64,000 nt of DNA. Origin: Branchiostoma floridae. Its lineage: Eukaryota; Chordata; Leptocardii; Amphioxiformes; Branchiostomatidae. A program made the position numbers and the translations under genes. Shown here one piece after another: positions 12,479-25,055 of the stretch (positions are counted from its first letter, which is position 1; every line of letters begins with the position of its first letter). The notes below the pieces were generated by a model. The model was not told where the DNA came from. It did no database searches and saw only the letters and a list, made by a program, of their open reading frames with translations. Where the stretch lies: assembly GCF_000003815.2 (NCBI RefSeq), contig NC_049995.1:13166062-13230061 (forward strand), read 5' to 3'.

Positions 12479-12592
12479 TTTAATCATACCTATAGATATC
12501 CATGTATGTGTGTTTAGTTGTACTGTAAGTAGTTGTTATACATGTAGACCTTACGAAAGTCGCTGTACTTTTGTCGTGTCAATAAAGATTGA
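10761..12592 (+). mobile_element. 5'-truncated non-LTR (LINE) retrotransposon
   Basis: Satellite sequence stops after 'ACCGGGTTGCT' (10760) and resumes at 'ATATTTTGTACACAG' (about 12592), so both junctions can be read by comparison with other units, which have 'GGTTGCTATATTTTTGTA' there. The inserted 1.83 kb holds the C-terminal part of a reverse transcriptase and a short 3' UTR ending with AATAAA (12581) and a GATTGATATA tail. I see no LTRs and no clear target duplication. The endonuclease and N-terminal RT are missing, as expected of 5' truncation. Confidence 0.85.
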
Positions 12593-13530
12593 TATATTTT
12601 GTACACAGTGAACGTCGTGGATAATCCGTATGCAAGTCACCAACACCCCGAAGTTTAATCCAAAAACGTCCGTCATGTTTTATTTCCGACAAGGACTCAG
12701 AATGAATAACGGCTGCTAATTTTTTTGTATACGGTGTTATCGTGTGGGTACCCCGTAGCCAAGCCACCGGTACCCCGATGTACGCACCGAAAACGTTCGA
12801 CATCTTTTATTTCAGATAACTGCAAGGACTCAATTAACGGGCTGTTAGATCCGGAGTCACAGTAACGGAAAACCTTAGCCAAGTCACCTCCACTCCGATT
12901 CACGGACCGAAAACGTCAGACATTTTTCTCCGACAAGGAGCCATACAGTCGCCGAGCTTCTAAAGGTTAAGGAGTCACTACTCCGTAACCAACTCAAGAA
13001 ATGATCACAACACCCCGATTTGTGCACCGAAACACTTCTGTTAAATGTCTTTGCATTCGGAGTCACAGCGTCACTACTCCGTAGCCAACTCACCAACAAC
13101 CCCATGCATGGACCGAAAACATCCTACATATATTAATAATAATAATATTTTTCTCCGACAAGGGCTCGGTCGCCGGTGAATCAAAATGTTTGGAGTCACA
13201 GGGTCAGTACTCCACTGCCAACTGCGTAGCACTTTCATATGTGCACCGAAAACGTCCAGCACTTTTTCTCCTATGAGGTCTGTAACCAGGCTGCTAAATA
13301 CAGAGTCACAGTGTCAGTACTCCGTAGCCATATCACCGCCACACCGACGTATGGGACCGAAAAATGTTTGACATATTTTCCCCGACAAGGATTCAGATAC
13401 CGGGCTGCTATTTCTTTGTGCACGGAGTCATAGCGTCAGTTCACTTTAGCCAAGTCACCCCCACCCCGATGTATGGACCCAAAACATCCGACATATTTCT
13501 CCGACAGGGACTCAGCCACCAAGCTTCTAA
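12593..13530. repeat. Satellite of about 125-bp units, right block
   Basis: This continues the left block after the LINE, with units marked by 'GGAGTCACAG', 'CCGTAGCCAA' and 'GACCGAAAAC.TC'. From about 12,880 the units shorten and diverge, and a (TAA)n tract sits at about 13130-13148. The array fades out near 13530. Confidence 0.75.
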
Positions 13531-13672
13531 TGCAGTTCACAACATATGTGAATAAAATGAAACGTTCGATATTATTTGCGGCAGGGCTGCCATTTTTTGT
13601 GCGACGGTATACCTTAAGTCACAACCACTTCAGTGAATGGGTTGAAATTTTACAGTTTCTTTGGTCACAAAA

Positions 13673-13859
13673 TACTGTAAATGCAGAAATGTTCGCGGTG
13701 GATTAATGTTCGCGGTTTTCGCGATGACCACTTCACCGTAAACTTAAAACCACCGCGAACATTTTTCTATTAAGGTATTAGACTGCAGCCTATTGTGTTA
13801 CCGCGAACTTAAAACCATCGCGAAATTAAATCCCCGCGAACTGAAATGCATATAAAGTA
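13673..13859. mobile_element. MITE with 'GTTCGCGG' repeats, family M4
   Basis: It begins 'TACTGTAAATGCAGAAATG' and ends 'GAAATGCATATAAAGTA', an imperfect inverted terminal pair. Internally 'GTTCGCGG' and 'CCGCGAAC' alternate several times. A second copy lies at 17605-17799. This pattern is common in marine invertebrate and lancelet DNA; the naming is from memory. Confidence 0.6.
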
Positions 13860-16800
13860 TGTTTCAAAACTATTATAAGCTTAATATTTAAAAGTACCAA
13901 CATGAATAACCTTGGATTTTCTCTCCGGGTATCACAACACTGTATGACATCCTTACATACCTTATATTACTAGTTCTTAACCTTTATTTAGTATAATAAA
14001 CAGCCTAACATTGATATATCATGAAGGAAAGGAAGGGTTCAGCTGATAAAGTAAGTACTTGTTATTGACATTAAGTGTGATAATGGACGTCACGTATCTT
14101 AGGTACTGATTTTTGAAAATAGTTATTAGAGTTTTGGGATATTGGAGGCTGGTATCAAAAGTATACTTGGTGGCTATACAGCATTTACCTATTTACGAAT
14201 CCTCTCTCTGCCCCTCTTCTACAAACTTAAAGATAGTGTGCTGAATTCACGACATCAATTTTTTTCAAAACTGAAAGTTTCGATCCTTAATGAATTATAT
14301 AACTACATTATCAAAGCTTTACTAGAAACACACAGGACTATAGGCAGAAGGGTTTTACTTAATATCATTTGTGCTCTTTTGAAGGTTCCTTTTCGCTGGG
14401 ACCCTAATAGATTTATCTGTCCGTTTATGTATCAATGCATCTCCATTCCATTTTGTCTCCTTTGTTAAGATTTTAGTTTAGACGACGATAGTAGGAACTG
14501 AAATGTGTGATACGCTATATAGTGTATGTTCTTTTGTATTTCCTGTTGTTTTAAAAGTGATTTTCAAAGAAGATGTTGAGGTGGTTGTTTTTCCGATTAT
14601 TTCCTTTTCATAGAACTTCAGCTTTTCAACTTCAAGTGAAATCTTATAATATAATCGTTTACGTAATAAAGAACCGATACATCAAGTCAAAATCACTTGC
14701 CATATACATCGTTAAATTCTGTAAGTTGTAACGTCAATAAACATCGGCATATCTAACAATCCTTGATCATTCTCACTCATTTGGAACATGTCGGTGTAAA
14801 ACATCGAACCACTCTTGTCGCAATTCTTGATTTCATTGTTGTCTTCTTGTATTTGTAGAAAATTGATATGTCATCGCTCTTTGTTTTGACTTGATTAGGA
14901 TTGTCTACTAGTTTGTGGTGTGACACATGGTGTTTGTCTCCTGTATGTGATCGTTTGCGGTGTGTGATGAAAAAAAAAAATAAAAAAATGCTAGAAAATT
15001 GCTTAAACTTGCGGAGTTTTAAACCATAATTTGTCAACCGATGTGTTACCTACCTTCACTATATTGTTACGCTTGTTGTCTGTAATGTCATCGGCAAATA
15101 GTATTTCTTCCGCACCTTAATTCATTGTTGTACGATTGTATTTTTAGAGACAAATGTTTGTCACTATACGTCGTAAAGTTTCATGGCACAAGATATCTAC
15201 TATATTGCTTCATTGTTCTTCCTTTTTCTGGTCTTTTTTTCTCTTGATGCTTTGAAGGACCGCTATAATAACCTGTCAAAAACATCATATGATGGGACAC
15301 CACATACTTTTTTTTTATGATGGGACAGGCGGGCACGTCCGCAGCGTCGCCCGATGGCTAGCTACGTGCGACTCGGTGGTTGGGAACTCAGTCCGCCCGC
15401 TTCTAGTCCCCTCCAACCGACTTTGTATACTACAGACTCTGATGGAGCAACTATCCAGAAGTATCGGGCGCGAGGCTGACCAAGAAATGATGCTTGTCTT
15501 TAATTTTGCGTTAACCAACAGTTATTACCTCCTAGAATAATTTCGTGCTCTGGAAAACAGCTCGAGAGAAGATCAAACCGGACTGTAGTGTGACATGGAC
15601 ATGTCGACAACGGTACGGTCGCCTCCAGTCGACTTTTGGGGCCACACATTAGAGTACTGGAGAATTCACGCCTTGTCTCCGGTTTTCTTCTTAACTTCCG
15701 ATACATCTGAAGACGCATTCCGTGGTTCCGTGTCTGAGAAGAAATTGTACGATATAACTGTAAATCCGAGGCGAGCTTGAACACAGCCGACTGCGCAATA
15801 TCAGAGGAAAACTACTCGGGTACTGTCTGAGTTGGTGGGTTGAAACAAAGAACAACACGTCTTACATACAACGAGTGCTTGTCGGCTTGTTAAGGGCGAT
15901 GCACTTGATCATTCTCCGGATCACTGACGCTCCTGGGACAGATGGTGACCACAGCTGGCAGAAGTCCTCATAGGAGACGATAGGGGCGTGAGGTCAAGTT
16001 TACTAGCTTCTTTAAACGCAAGAAAACACGACAGGACCCATCATTTTTCTACATTTGCCCCCTCGTTTACCGTGCAACTTCGCCGCCAACGTGTTATATG
16101 GAGTAAGCTGTACTTAATTTTCTTCTTCTTTCTACTCTTATTTTTCTTCTCTTTTTTTTTTCCAAAGAACCAAAATACATGGGAATATGAAGCTCAAGAG
16201 TAGAATAAAGAGAACAGCATACAACAAACACGGTCGAGACTTAGTGATTGCTACATTTTGGTCCAATGTGCAGGAACGAATTTCATAAGTGAAAAATGAA
16301 TACTTTCTGAATTGTGTGTTTTGTTGACTTTCCAGTCAAACTTTTACCTGCTGATTATATTTCAATTGTGCACACAACTGTTACATGAAACAAATTTAGG
16401 ACATTGAGGTTACAGAGCAATCGCTAGCATGTGGAATGGCGGACTTAGTTGACTTAAAATATTGCATATTTCGTGCCCGGTTTTCCTCTAACTTAGGACG
16501 TATTAAGAGATTTTGCTTTGATCTTGATACAGTGATCGGAAAACAGCTTTTTTGCCTGCATACATGAAGAAGATTTCCATCGCAATTCTTGTGTGTACGT
16601 GTCCATTTTGTCATTATATCTTTTCGTCTTTCTCCCTTTATTTACTTATTTCTATCATTTTTACTCAGGGTTGTCCTCTCAGTGATTGACACTGCTTTTC
16701 AGTGGGGCCCTGCGTTACACAAATACAACAAAACAAATACTGCACATACAGCGACATACAAACAGGAAAAATACAGTAAATGACCTTACATTAAGTATAA

Positions 16801-17430
16801 AGCTAAGTATAAACCTTGACATAGCACAACCTCGGACACTGACCAGCATTGCTAAACCTCGACTGAAAAATAATATGACAGTTTATTTGTTCTACCGTTT
16901 GCGGATAAACAACATGCATACTAGTTTTTATGAAACCTAAAATAAACACCAACAACAAATGCAAGTCTTATTGGATATCTATCAGCACTATATAAGTGGC
17001 TGCATTTTCTCTGTAATGAAGAATGATAGTTTTTAATATTGTCTTTTTCTCTACAATGCATTTAGCAATAAATTGCGTATTCTTCTCATTTATTTATTGG
17101 CTGTTTTTTTTTGTTATTGTAAATAAGGAAGAGTCTATTAACACTGCTTTTCCATGTGCCACTAGCATTATAAGACTATCCATACGTGAATGAATAAAAC
17201 CGATGGCTAGATTTTAAAGAATCAATGAATATAAGTCATGAATTGTTCAATCCAAGCAGCGATACACAGAACGATTTGACGTAGGCTTCCATGCTGTTTT
17301 TCTTCAAGTACTTGTACATATTTATAATGTGTGCACTTTTAGCATGATGTTCATATCTCTATCTTTTCGTGCGGCGAGCCGAATATTGAACGCTGGTCCA
17401 TTCTTTTTAACTTTTCGTGTTTTTGTTTTT
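13860..17430. other. No gene seen
   Basis: Mostly AT-rich. Open frames such as 14142-14468 (108 codons) and 15500-15784 have no recognisable domain, signal or repeat. The segment 15320-15990 is more GC-rich than its surroundings, but I cannot join it into a coding model. Confidence 0.5.
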
Positions 17431-17604
17431 CAAATCGTCTACGAGGTAGACATGGGCCACAAGAACAACTTCTTCTCAACCAAATGGTTCTGTACTTAAA
17501 TGACATCAAAATGACTTTTTTCTATCTATTCGACTTTTTTTATGAAACAGGATAGCCCACTGTGGAACTAAGCACTGCTTTTCCGAGAGGCCATGGAATG
17601 ACAA

Positions 17605-17799
17605 TACTGCAAATCCAGAAATGTTTGCGGTTTTCGTGGTGGATTCACCGCGAACTTAAAACAACCGCGAACGTTTTTCCTCTATAGTTTTGACTACAGT
17701 GTAAAGCACTATGTACAGTGAACTTAAAGCCGCCGCTAACACTCCACTTTCCCGCTACCGCGAAAGTAAATCCACGCGAACTTATATGCATTTACAGTA
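17605..17799. mobile_element. MITE with 'GTTCGCGG'-type repeats, family M4
   Basis: Ends 'TACTGCAAATCCAGAAATG' and 'TATATGCATTTACAGTA' form inverted termini and match the element at 13673. The interior carries alternating 'CGCGAAC' blocks. Confidence 0.65.
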
Positions 17800-19526
17800 C
17801 TACCAGTACATAGAAAAATCGCCACATTTTCCAGGTACAAATTGATTTCAAATAGTCTTCTAGTGAGACATATAAATGAACTGTTATCACCCCAGCTTCA
17901 AGATCTAAAGGTGGCTAGGTTCTAATCCACGCTATTGTTACTCATTCTGAAATTTCATTGTGTTTTCGACATATTAATAGTGTTGGTTTCGACCTGTGTA
18001 GTAAAAGATTGTTTGTAAGTTTGTAAAAGTACTTCGATTTTCATGGTAATTCTCTTTTCAAACTGTTAAGATAATTTCCTGTTCTTCCATTTAGTAAAGC
18101 TAACCTTGATTTGACATTTTGGTCGGAGTCCGTCTTTAAGCAGGACAAACTTTACATGTTTGTTCTTCCTGTTCTTGTTCTTGTTCATGTACTGGATAAC
18201 ACCCCTCATTTGTGTTGGGGCAAACCATCCAGGGTGTAGTGCTGCTGTTTATTGACCGTTCCTCAGGTGTTGCAACACCTCTTCCTTAAAATTAACGGGA
18301 TCAGCTTGAAGGGTGCTTGTTCGTGTTCATGTACTGGGCGTTTCAGCGCCCTTGACCTGTTACTGAGACTGCTATTAGAGTAGATTATTTTTTACTCGGA
18401 CTAGCAGGACCAAACCTACCATGGAAACAAACATTCCCAAACAAATACAAGGAATAACATATTTAACCTCTTGATAATCCTGGAAACCCGTAATTCAACC
18501 CATAAAATTGTTTACGAGTGAGACATGAGCGGCACTGCTTCTGAACCAAACGGTCCTGGTTTCTAGTCCTGACTATGTCATTTCTTTACAACTAGGATAG
18601 CCCGATGTGAAACTAAACACTGATTATGATGACATTGATACATGAAATGCCACATTTTCTTTTATTCATTTCATTTTCAAATACACCACGAGTGAAACAA
18701 TGATCATTGTCACTCCAGTTTTAAGAGTAAAGAGTTCAAATCTCTGCTGTTGTCTCTTACTCTACATGAATGTTAATAAAACGGAAATGCCATGTTTTCG
18801 ACGGAGCAACGATTTTCATGGAAATTCTCTATCCAAACTGTTAAGATAATCTTCCTGTTCATCCAAGCTAACGTAAAGCTAACTTGGATTTGACATTTTG
18901 GTTGTTTGAGAAGGAGAAACTTGTCCTGTTTCAGCGCCCTTGACCTGTTACTGAGAAAGCTATAAGAGTAGATAATCTTTTACTAAGAGCAACCGGGCCA
19001 AGCCACAATTTGAAAACAAATACAAGGAATAACAGATTGCACCTGTTGATAATGATGGCAACCTATAAGTCAATCCATAATTTGTCTACGAGTAAGGCAT
19101 GAGCCACAAGCGCCCCTGCATCTGAACCGAAAGGTTTTGGGTTCGAGTCCCGACTGTTGTCACTCACTTTTTCTATCCATTTTAATTTCGATAAAACAGG
19201 ATATCCCGCTGTTGAACTTAACACTGATTTTCAGTGAGGTACTGAAAGTATGATGCTATCAACACATGAAATGCCACATTTCATTTTATTCATTTCATTT
19301 TCAAATACTCCACGAGTGAGACAAGAATCATTGTCACTCCAGTTTTAAGAGTAAGGTCCAAGGTTCAAATCCCTACTGTTGTCACTCTACATGAATATTA
19401 CTAAAACGGAAATGTCATTGTGTGTTCGATGTGTATATAGTGTCGGCTGCGAGATGTCGGAGCAAAGATTTCAAGTTTACGTCCGATTTCAAGTTTACGT
19501 CCGATGTTTATGACAACTCTCGGTCA

Positions 19527-19677
19527 AAATTTTATTTTATTTTATTTTATTTTATTTTATTTTATTTTATTTTATTTTATTTTATTTTATTTTATTTTAT
19601 TTTATTTTATTTTATTTTATTTTATTTTATTTTATTTTATTTTATTTTATTTTATTTTATTTTATTTTATTTTATTC
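19527..19677. repeat. (TTTTA)n microsatellite
   Basis: About 30 uninterrupted copies of the pentamer, inside module b of the tRNA-like array. A decayed version of the same tract occurs at about 20827-20870. The long open frames across it are artefacts. Confidence 0.95.
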
Positions 19678-21255
19678 ATTTCATTTTCAAATACCCCACG
19701 AGTGAAACAAGGATCACTGTCACTCCAGTTTTTAGAGTAAACAGTCCTAGGTTAGAATCCCTGCTGTTGTCACTTTCTCTACATGATTGTTTCTAAAACT
19801 GAAACGTCATGTTTTCGACGGAGCAACGATTTTCATGGAAATTCTCTTTCCAAACTGTTCAAATAATTTCCCCGTTCATCCAGGCAGTAAAGCTAACCTT
19901 GATTTGACATTTTGGTTGTTTTAGAAGGAGAAACTTGTCCTGTTTCAACACACATGACCTGTTACCGAGACTGCCATATAAATACTCTTTTACCCAGGCA
20001 GTAAAGCTAACCATGAGGCTGCTATGGGAGTAGATTATCTCTTCCTAAGAAGAACCGGGCCACCCCCCCCCCCCCCCATGGAAACCACAATGAATAGCAA
20101 ATTTCACCTGTTGATGATTCTGGAAACCCATAATTCAATCCATAATTTGTCTACGAGTAAGGCATGGAAAACAAGCACCCCTCCTTCTGAACCAAAATGT
20201 TTTGGGTTCGAGTCCCGACTGTTGTCAGTCACTTTTTCTATCCATTTTAATTTCTACACAACAGGATATCCCGCTATGGAACTTGATTGACATTTTGGTT
20301 GTTTTAGAAGGAGAAATTTGTTCCAGCACACTTGACCAGTTACAGAGACTCTCTCTCTCTCTCTCTCTTTGTCAGCCAGTCTTTTCCAGACTATGACAAA
20401 CTACGCAAAGAACTTAACGACCAAAAGATTACAATGCTAACAGATACGAAATTACATAAAACATGTGAGTGTTCGATCTCCTACCGAGACTACAACACAA
20501 GTAAATTATCTTTTAGCCAGTCTAGCAGGACCTATTAGTAACCTCTTATTGGAACCACCATTTCAAAATAAATAAAAGGAATAAAATATTTCACTTGTTG
20601 ATAATGCTGGAAATCCATAATTCAATCCATAATTTGTGTACGAGTAAGGCATGGGCAACAAGCACCCCTACTTCTGAACCAAGAGGTCCTGGGTTCGAGT
20701 CCCGACTGTTGTCACTCACCTTATTTCTATCTATTTAAATTTCTACACAACAGGATAGCCCGCTGTGGAACTTAGCACTGATTTTCAGAGAGGCACTGAA
20801 AGTATGATTTTATTGATACATGAAAAAAATTTATTTAATTTAATTTTATTTTGTTTTGTTTTGTTTTATTTCATTTTCAAATACCCCACGAGTGAAACAA
20901 GGATCATTGTCACTCTAGTTTTAAATGTAAACAGTCCTGGGTTAGAATCTCTATTGTTGTCACTTACCCTACATGAATGTTGTCAAAACGGAAATGTCAT
21001 GTTTTCGATGGAACAACGATTTTCATGGAAATTCTCTTTCCAAACTGTTCAAATAATTTCCATGCTCATCCAGGCAGTAAAGCTAACCTTGATTTGACAT
21101 TTTAGTTGTTTAAGAAGGAGAAACTTGTCCTGTTTCAACACACATGACCAGTTACCGAGACTGCCATATAAATACTCTTTTACCCAGACTAGCAGGACCT
21201 TACCTCTCATGAAAGTAAACATCCCCAAACAAAAATAAGGAATGACACATTTCAC

Positions 21256-22375
21256 CTATGAATGATGCAAGCAAACCTCAAACTTTCCAACCCCTGGTTA
21301 GAGCTTTGAGCGCCAAACAATTAAACCTGTGAACCAGTTTCTGACTTAAAATCAGTTCATTTTACTTGTTAACTTCCGAATTGTATATATATACACACAT
21401 GAACATAATTAAGAATTAATCCGTATACTCCGGATATACGTAAATACTTTTATACTTATCTTACCAGCAACATTACGTAGATGTGTGCACTACTTTCATG
21501 TATAGAATATACATCGTTAAATCTGTGTTAGATGTGTACTAGATAAAATCCAAGGATATATACATGTTAGTAATGTTAGTCAATATAGATTATATGATCT
21601 GTACCCTGGGTCAGTGTGACCTCGTTAAAGAGTAAGAAGATAGGACACAGCATATTTTGCCAAACATATGACATTGTATTTTCTGATTCTACATTTCCGA
21701 TGCTGACTCCAAAATAAAAACACAAGTCAAGTCAAGTTGTTATAATGTGATCTAATCTTAGAACAATGAAACAGATCTTAATGTAATTATTCATACAAGA
21801 ATATTCAACAATTGAGCTCTGATTCATTTAGCTTGACGTATTTTTTTACATAAAATAGTTACATACATTTTGGAACAATGGATCACATTTATCGGTCTTT
21901 CTGTGTCCTTTGTAAGATATGACATGTTTGTTTGGTGATAATTCATTGAGGTCATCATGACATACGGATACAGGCGTAACATTACAGCTAATCAGGAGCT
22001 AAATACATTTTGGAAATGGTCAAACGGCCAGAGGGGATATATGTTTCAAAAATATGCACCACGCAGTTTCTTTAACTTCTATAGAGGCAAGCGGATAAAT
22101 ACTTAGGATCAAGTTGATCATAGTAACAATTTGAAGAGTTAGAGTATAGCTGATAGATAAGAAGTTGTAACTAGAGTTATGATATTGTAAGATACATATA
22201 GATATGGGCATGATTATCAATAACTAATGTATAGATAAAGAGACATTAGTTGATACGAAATATTCTCATACATGTTAGGCTCCAGCAATTCGATACTAGG
22301 CGACAGCCTCTTACCCTAGGCCGATTTAATCCAACAACGGACAGACGGACGCCCATATACACTGCGGTGTGAGAC
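21256..22375. other. No gene seen
   Basis: AT-rich sequence without repeats that I can follow or a credible coding frame. Confidence 0.5.
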
Positions 22376-22990
22376 TCTGTCTCTCTTCGCACCACCGTAC
22401 TCCCGCTTGGAATCGTGAAGAAACGGCTGCAATTCTTCCCAAACGCGACTAAAGAATCGTCAAACGCATTCCCTTCTGTATTTTAATCCATCTGGACCGA
22501 TGTCTCAATAGATCCGGAATTAGGAGAAGCTGATCAAAGTTGCAAACGACAAGCCTAGTTTTCGGTCACCCAGCCTTGTTTCCACTCTTTGCACCACTGC
22601 ATTCCAACTTGGAGACTTTCACAAGCGGCTGTGACTATTTCCAAACACGATTTATTTAAGAAGTTGTCAAATCCCTTCTGCATTGTAATCCATCTGCACC
22701 GATGCTTCACTAAATCCGGAATTAGGGGAAGCAGATCCAAGTTGCAACGACAAGTCTAGTTTTCGGTCACCCAGCTTTGCATCCACTCTTCGCACCACCG
22801 TACTCCCGCTTGTCGACATTAACAAACGGCTGTGACAATTTCCAAATACGATTTAAGAAGTTGTCAAACGTAATCCCTTCTGCAGTTTAATCCATCCGCA
22901 CCGTTGTCTCAATAGATCCAGAATTAGAGGAAGCAGATCCAAGTTGCAACGACAAGTCTAGTATTCGATCTTCCAGCCTTGTTTCTACGT
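22375..22990. repeat. Three tandem copies of a 200-bp repeat
   Basis: The block starting 'CTCTTCGCACCACCGTACTC' recurs at 22383, 22585 and 22786 (spacing 202 and 201 bp). Each copy continues with 'CGGCTGTGACAATTTCC', 'CCCTTCTGC', 'AATCCATC.GCACCG' and 'AGTTGCAACGACAAG'. The third copy ends near 22990. Confidence 0.8.
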
Positions 22991-23694
22991 ACTACAACCG
23001 CTGGTACCTGTTCCCCCTCCCGCTTGCTCTCACAGTCTGTAGCAGAATAAAGCGTTTTCTGGAAGCTTCTGTGTTGAAACAGTGTTTATACTGTCGGCAT
23101 CAAACCCCACAGCGCAAGCCCTTGCCCCCACATAACAGCTGGCAGTGTAGGTCTCAAGTTCTAACATTAGGTAGGCAAGTATAAACCGTTTTTTGGAACA
23201 GTGAATCTGGAACCTTCTTTGTTGAGAGAACTAGGAAATGTAAAAGGCACGCACTTCTAAGAGGGTCCGTATGCTCTTTTCTGTAAGGCATAGCCACCCT
23301 ATTTTTATTTCCCGTAATTCGTAGGGAAAACCCTCTTCTTATCTACGTAATCAATTCGTAGCAATCAAATTTAGCGCAATTGCCTTACTTGATTTAGCGA
23401 AATACGTAGGATGTTGCCTGAATTCATCGTAAATCTTTGTCGGGACCCCTCATGCAGACACTCTTGTATAAACCTCAATCGGACACTGTGTACAACGGGG
23501 GCCGGTGGAAAAATCTCATGTGAAAAACTCTCCAGAATCTTCCATGTTGCACTGATGACCGTGGGAACAAAAATATACAGGACAGACACTTACAGGGGTG
23601 TTGGCAGAGGTGAAGGGGAGCCACTCTTCATCTGTCGAAACATCCTCCGCGAGTCCTGTCTTAAAACAAACAGTCTCGGAGTTGAGGGTGTAGT

Positions 23695-24065
23695 CAGGCC
23701 ACAGCAAGTAAATTTTATGGATGACATCATGTGCAGAGTGCAAAAATAATGAGATGGCGCGAACAGAAAACAAGATAGGTAAAAATAGAACAAGATGGGT
23801 AAAGAAAAAGATGGTTAAATTTTAAAAAACGTCGCAACAAGATTTGAAAGTGATGCAACACTGCATCACAACTAAGAAGACATTGATTCCTGTATTAGAG
23901 AAGTGAACTAATGTGGTAAAAGTATCACTTGACAAGTTGGCAACTACATCCATGGCTTCAATATCGGTGGCACGTCTACAGCTGCCCAACAATTGTACTA
24001 TAGTCATGGTTACCTCCCTAGTGTTACTTCGGCCACAGCAATTAAATTTTATGGATGACATCATT
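23695..24065 (+). repeat. Short direct repeat pair
   Basis: 'AAATTTTATGGATGACATCA' preceded by 'GGCCACAGCAA' occurs at about 23698 and again at about 24029. I see no gene in 22990-24120. Confidence 0.5.
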
Positions 24066-24126
24066 AATGTTTGCCTGATTTCAAGAATTTTTTTTCCTTT
24101 CCGGAGATGGTCAGCATGACAAGAAA

Positions 24127-24525
24127 AGAGTAGAATAGAGTAGAGTAGGGTAAAGTGGATTAAATTATAGTAGGGGAGAGTAGGTTATGGTAGAGCAGAG
24201 TAGAGTAGAGTAGAGTAGAGTAGAGTAGAGTAGAGTAGAGTAGAGTAGAGTAGAGTAGAGTAGAGTAGAGTAGAGTAGAGTAGAGTAGAGTAGAGTAGAG
24301 TAGAGTGGAACGTAGACTAGAGTAGAGTGGAACGTAGACTAGAGTGGAACGTAGACTAGAGTAAAGTAGAGTGGAACGTTGACTAGAGTAGAGTAGAGTA
24401 GAGTAGAGTAGAGCAGAGTAGAGCAGAGTAGAGCAGAGTAGAGTAGAGTGGAACGTAGACTAGAGTAGAGTGGAACGTAGACTAGAGTGGAACGTAGACT
24501 AGAGTAGAGTAGACTGGAGTAGTAA
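24127..24525. repeat. (AGAGT)n microsatellite with a GGAACGTAGACT variant
   Basis: About 400 bp of AGAGT pentamers, the right half interspersed with a 'GGAACGTAGACTAGAGT' higher-order unit. Confidence 0.95.
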
Positions 24526-24886
24526 TAGTATAATAGGATTGTTTTTAATTGAATATCTTTTCCTGTATCACTTTGATATCCTGGGAAAAGAAGTTTGATG
24601 TTTTATTTCCTAGCACATACATAGATACTCGGTGTCAAATACGGAAAAAAGTGGACAGAATAGAACTGAGTAGAAAAGAGCCAGGGAGAATTGATAATAA
24701 TAGAAACATGGGCAGTTTTCATGACAAGGGTGAAGGTTATTTTTGCTCAGCATTTCTATAATTCTAACCATGGGTCTGGTGAATACTAGGTAGCTAACTG
24801 ATATTGTGACCACATACGTGTATATAAGCAGTACCAAAGAGGTATAATTGAAATAGTTTGTTACTTTAGCAACAGCTACAGCTGAC

Positions 24887-24965
24887 CACTATAGCCTGCT
24901 GAGGAAATCGAGTTTATGTGTTCAATTTTTCCAACATAGACTCGTTTCCTCAGCTCACTATGGGG
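24887..24965 (+). ncRNA. Foldback hairpin, family D copy 1 (pre-miRNA-like)
   Basis: The 5' arm 'GCTGAGGAAATCGAGTTTAT' pairs with the 3' arm 'ATAGACTCGTTTCCTCAGC', with one bulged base and one mismatch. The apical loop is about 12 nt. Pairing extends outward to CTATAG/CTATGG. Five more copies lie at 36057, 42149, 45907, 50251 and 54752. Arms are almost invariant and loops vary. Transcription is not shown by the sequence. Confidence 0.55.
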
Positions 24966-25055
24966 GGTCTTACTTCCAACGCGTGCTGAATATCGGAAAA
25001 CATATTTTTGCTCTCTTTAATATAGACGACTGTAACATTGTTAGGGCATTTAATG

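Larger units (their letters stand above)
17430..21255 (+). repeat. Tandem array of tRNA-like / SINE-like modules
   Basis: Modules of about 550-700 bp recur roughly five times. Module a has 'TACGAGTAAGGCATG', 'TTCTGAACCAA' and a T-arm-like 'GGGTTCGAGTCCC' (about 18505-18630, 19078-19235, 20138-20285, 20628-20790). Module b has 'CCACGAGTGAAACAAGGATC' and 'GGGTTAGAATCCCTG' (about 18670, 19297, 19677, 20868). Module c has 'AGTAAAGCTAACCTTGATTT' and a 'GACCTGTTACCGAGACTGC' segment. Modules a and b resemble the 3' half of a tRNA including a pol III B box, so a tRNA-derived SINE origin is likely. No intact tRNA gene is claimed. Confidence 0.6.

Noticed and set aside
12581-12586. AATAAA as the poly(A) signal of a host gene
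   Set aside because: It belongs to the 3' tail of the LINE, directly before its junction with the satellite.
14142-14468. 108-codon open frame
   Set aside because: No domain, no start context, AT-rich composition like its surroundings, and no splice-consistent neighbour.
19422-19796. 124-codon frame of Phe/Ile/Leu/Tyr
   Set aside because: Produced by the (TTTTA)n microsatellite.
17430-21255. Functional tRNA genes
   Set aside because: Only the T-arm and part of the anticodon arm are recognisable; the acceptor stem and D-arm could not be closed in any copy.
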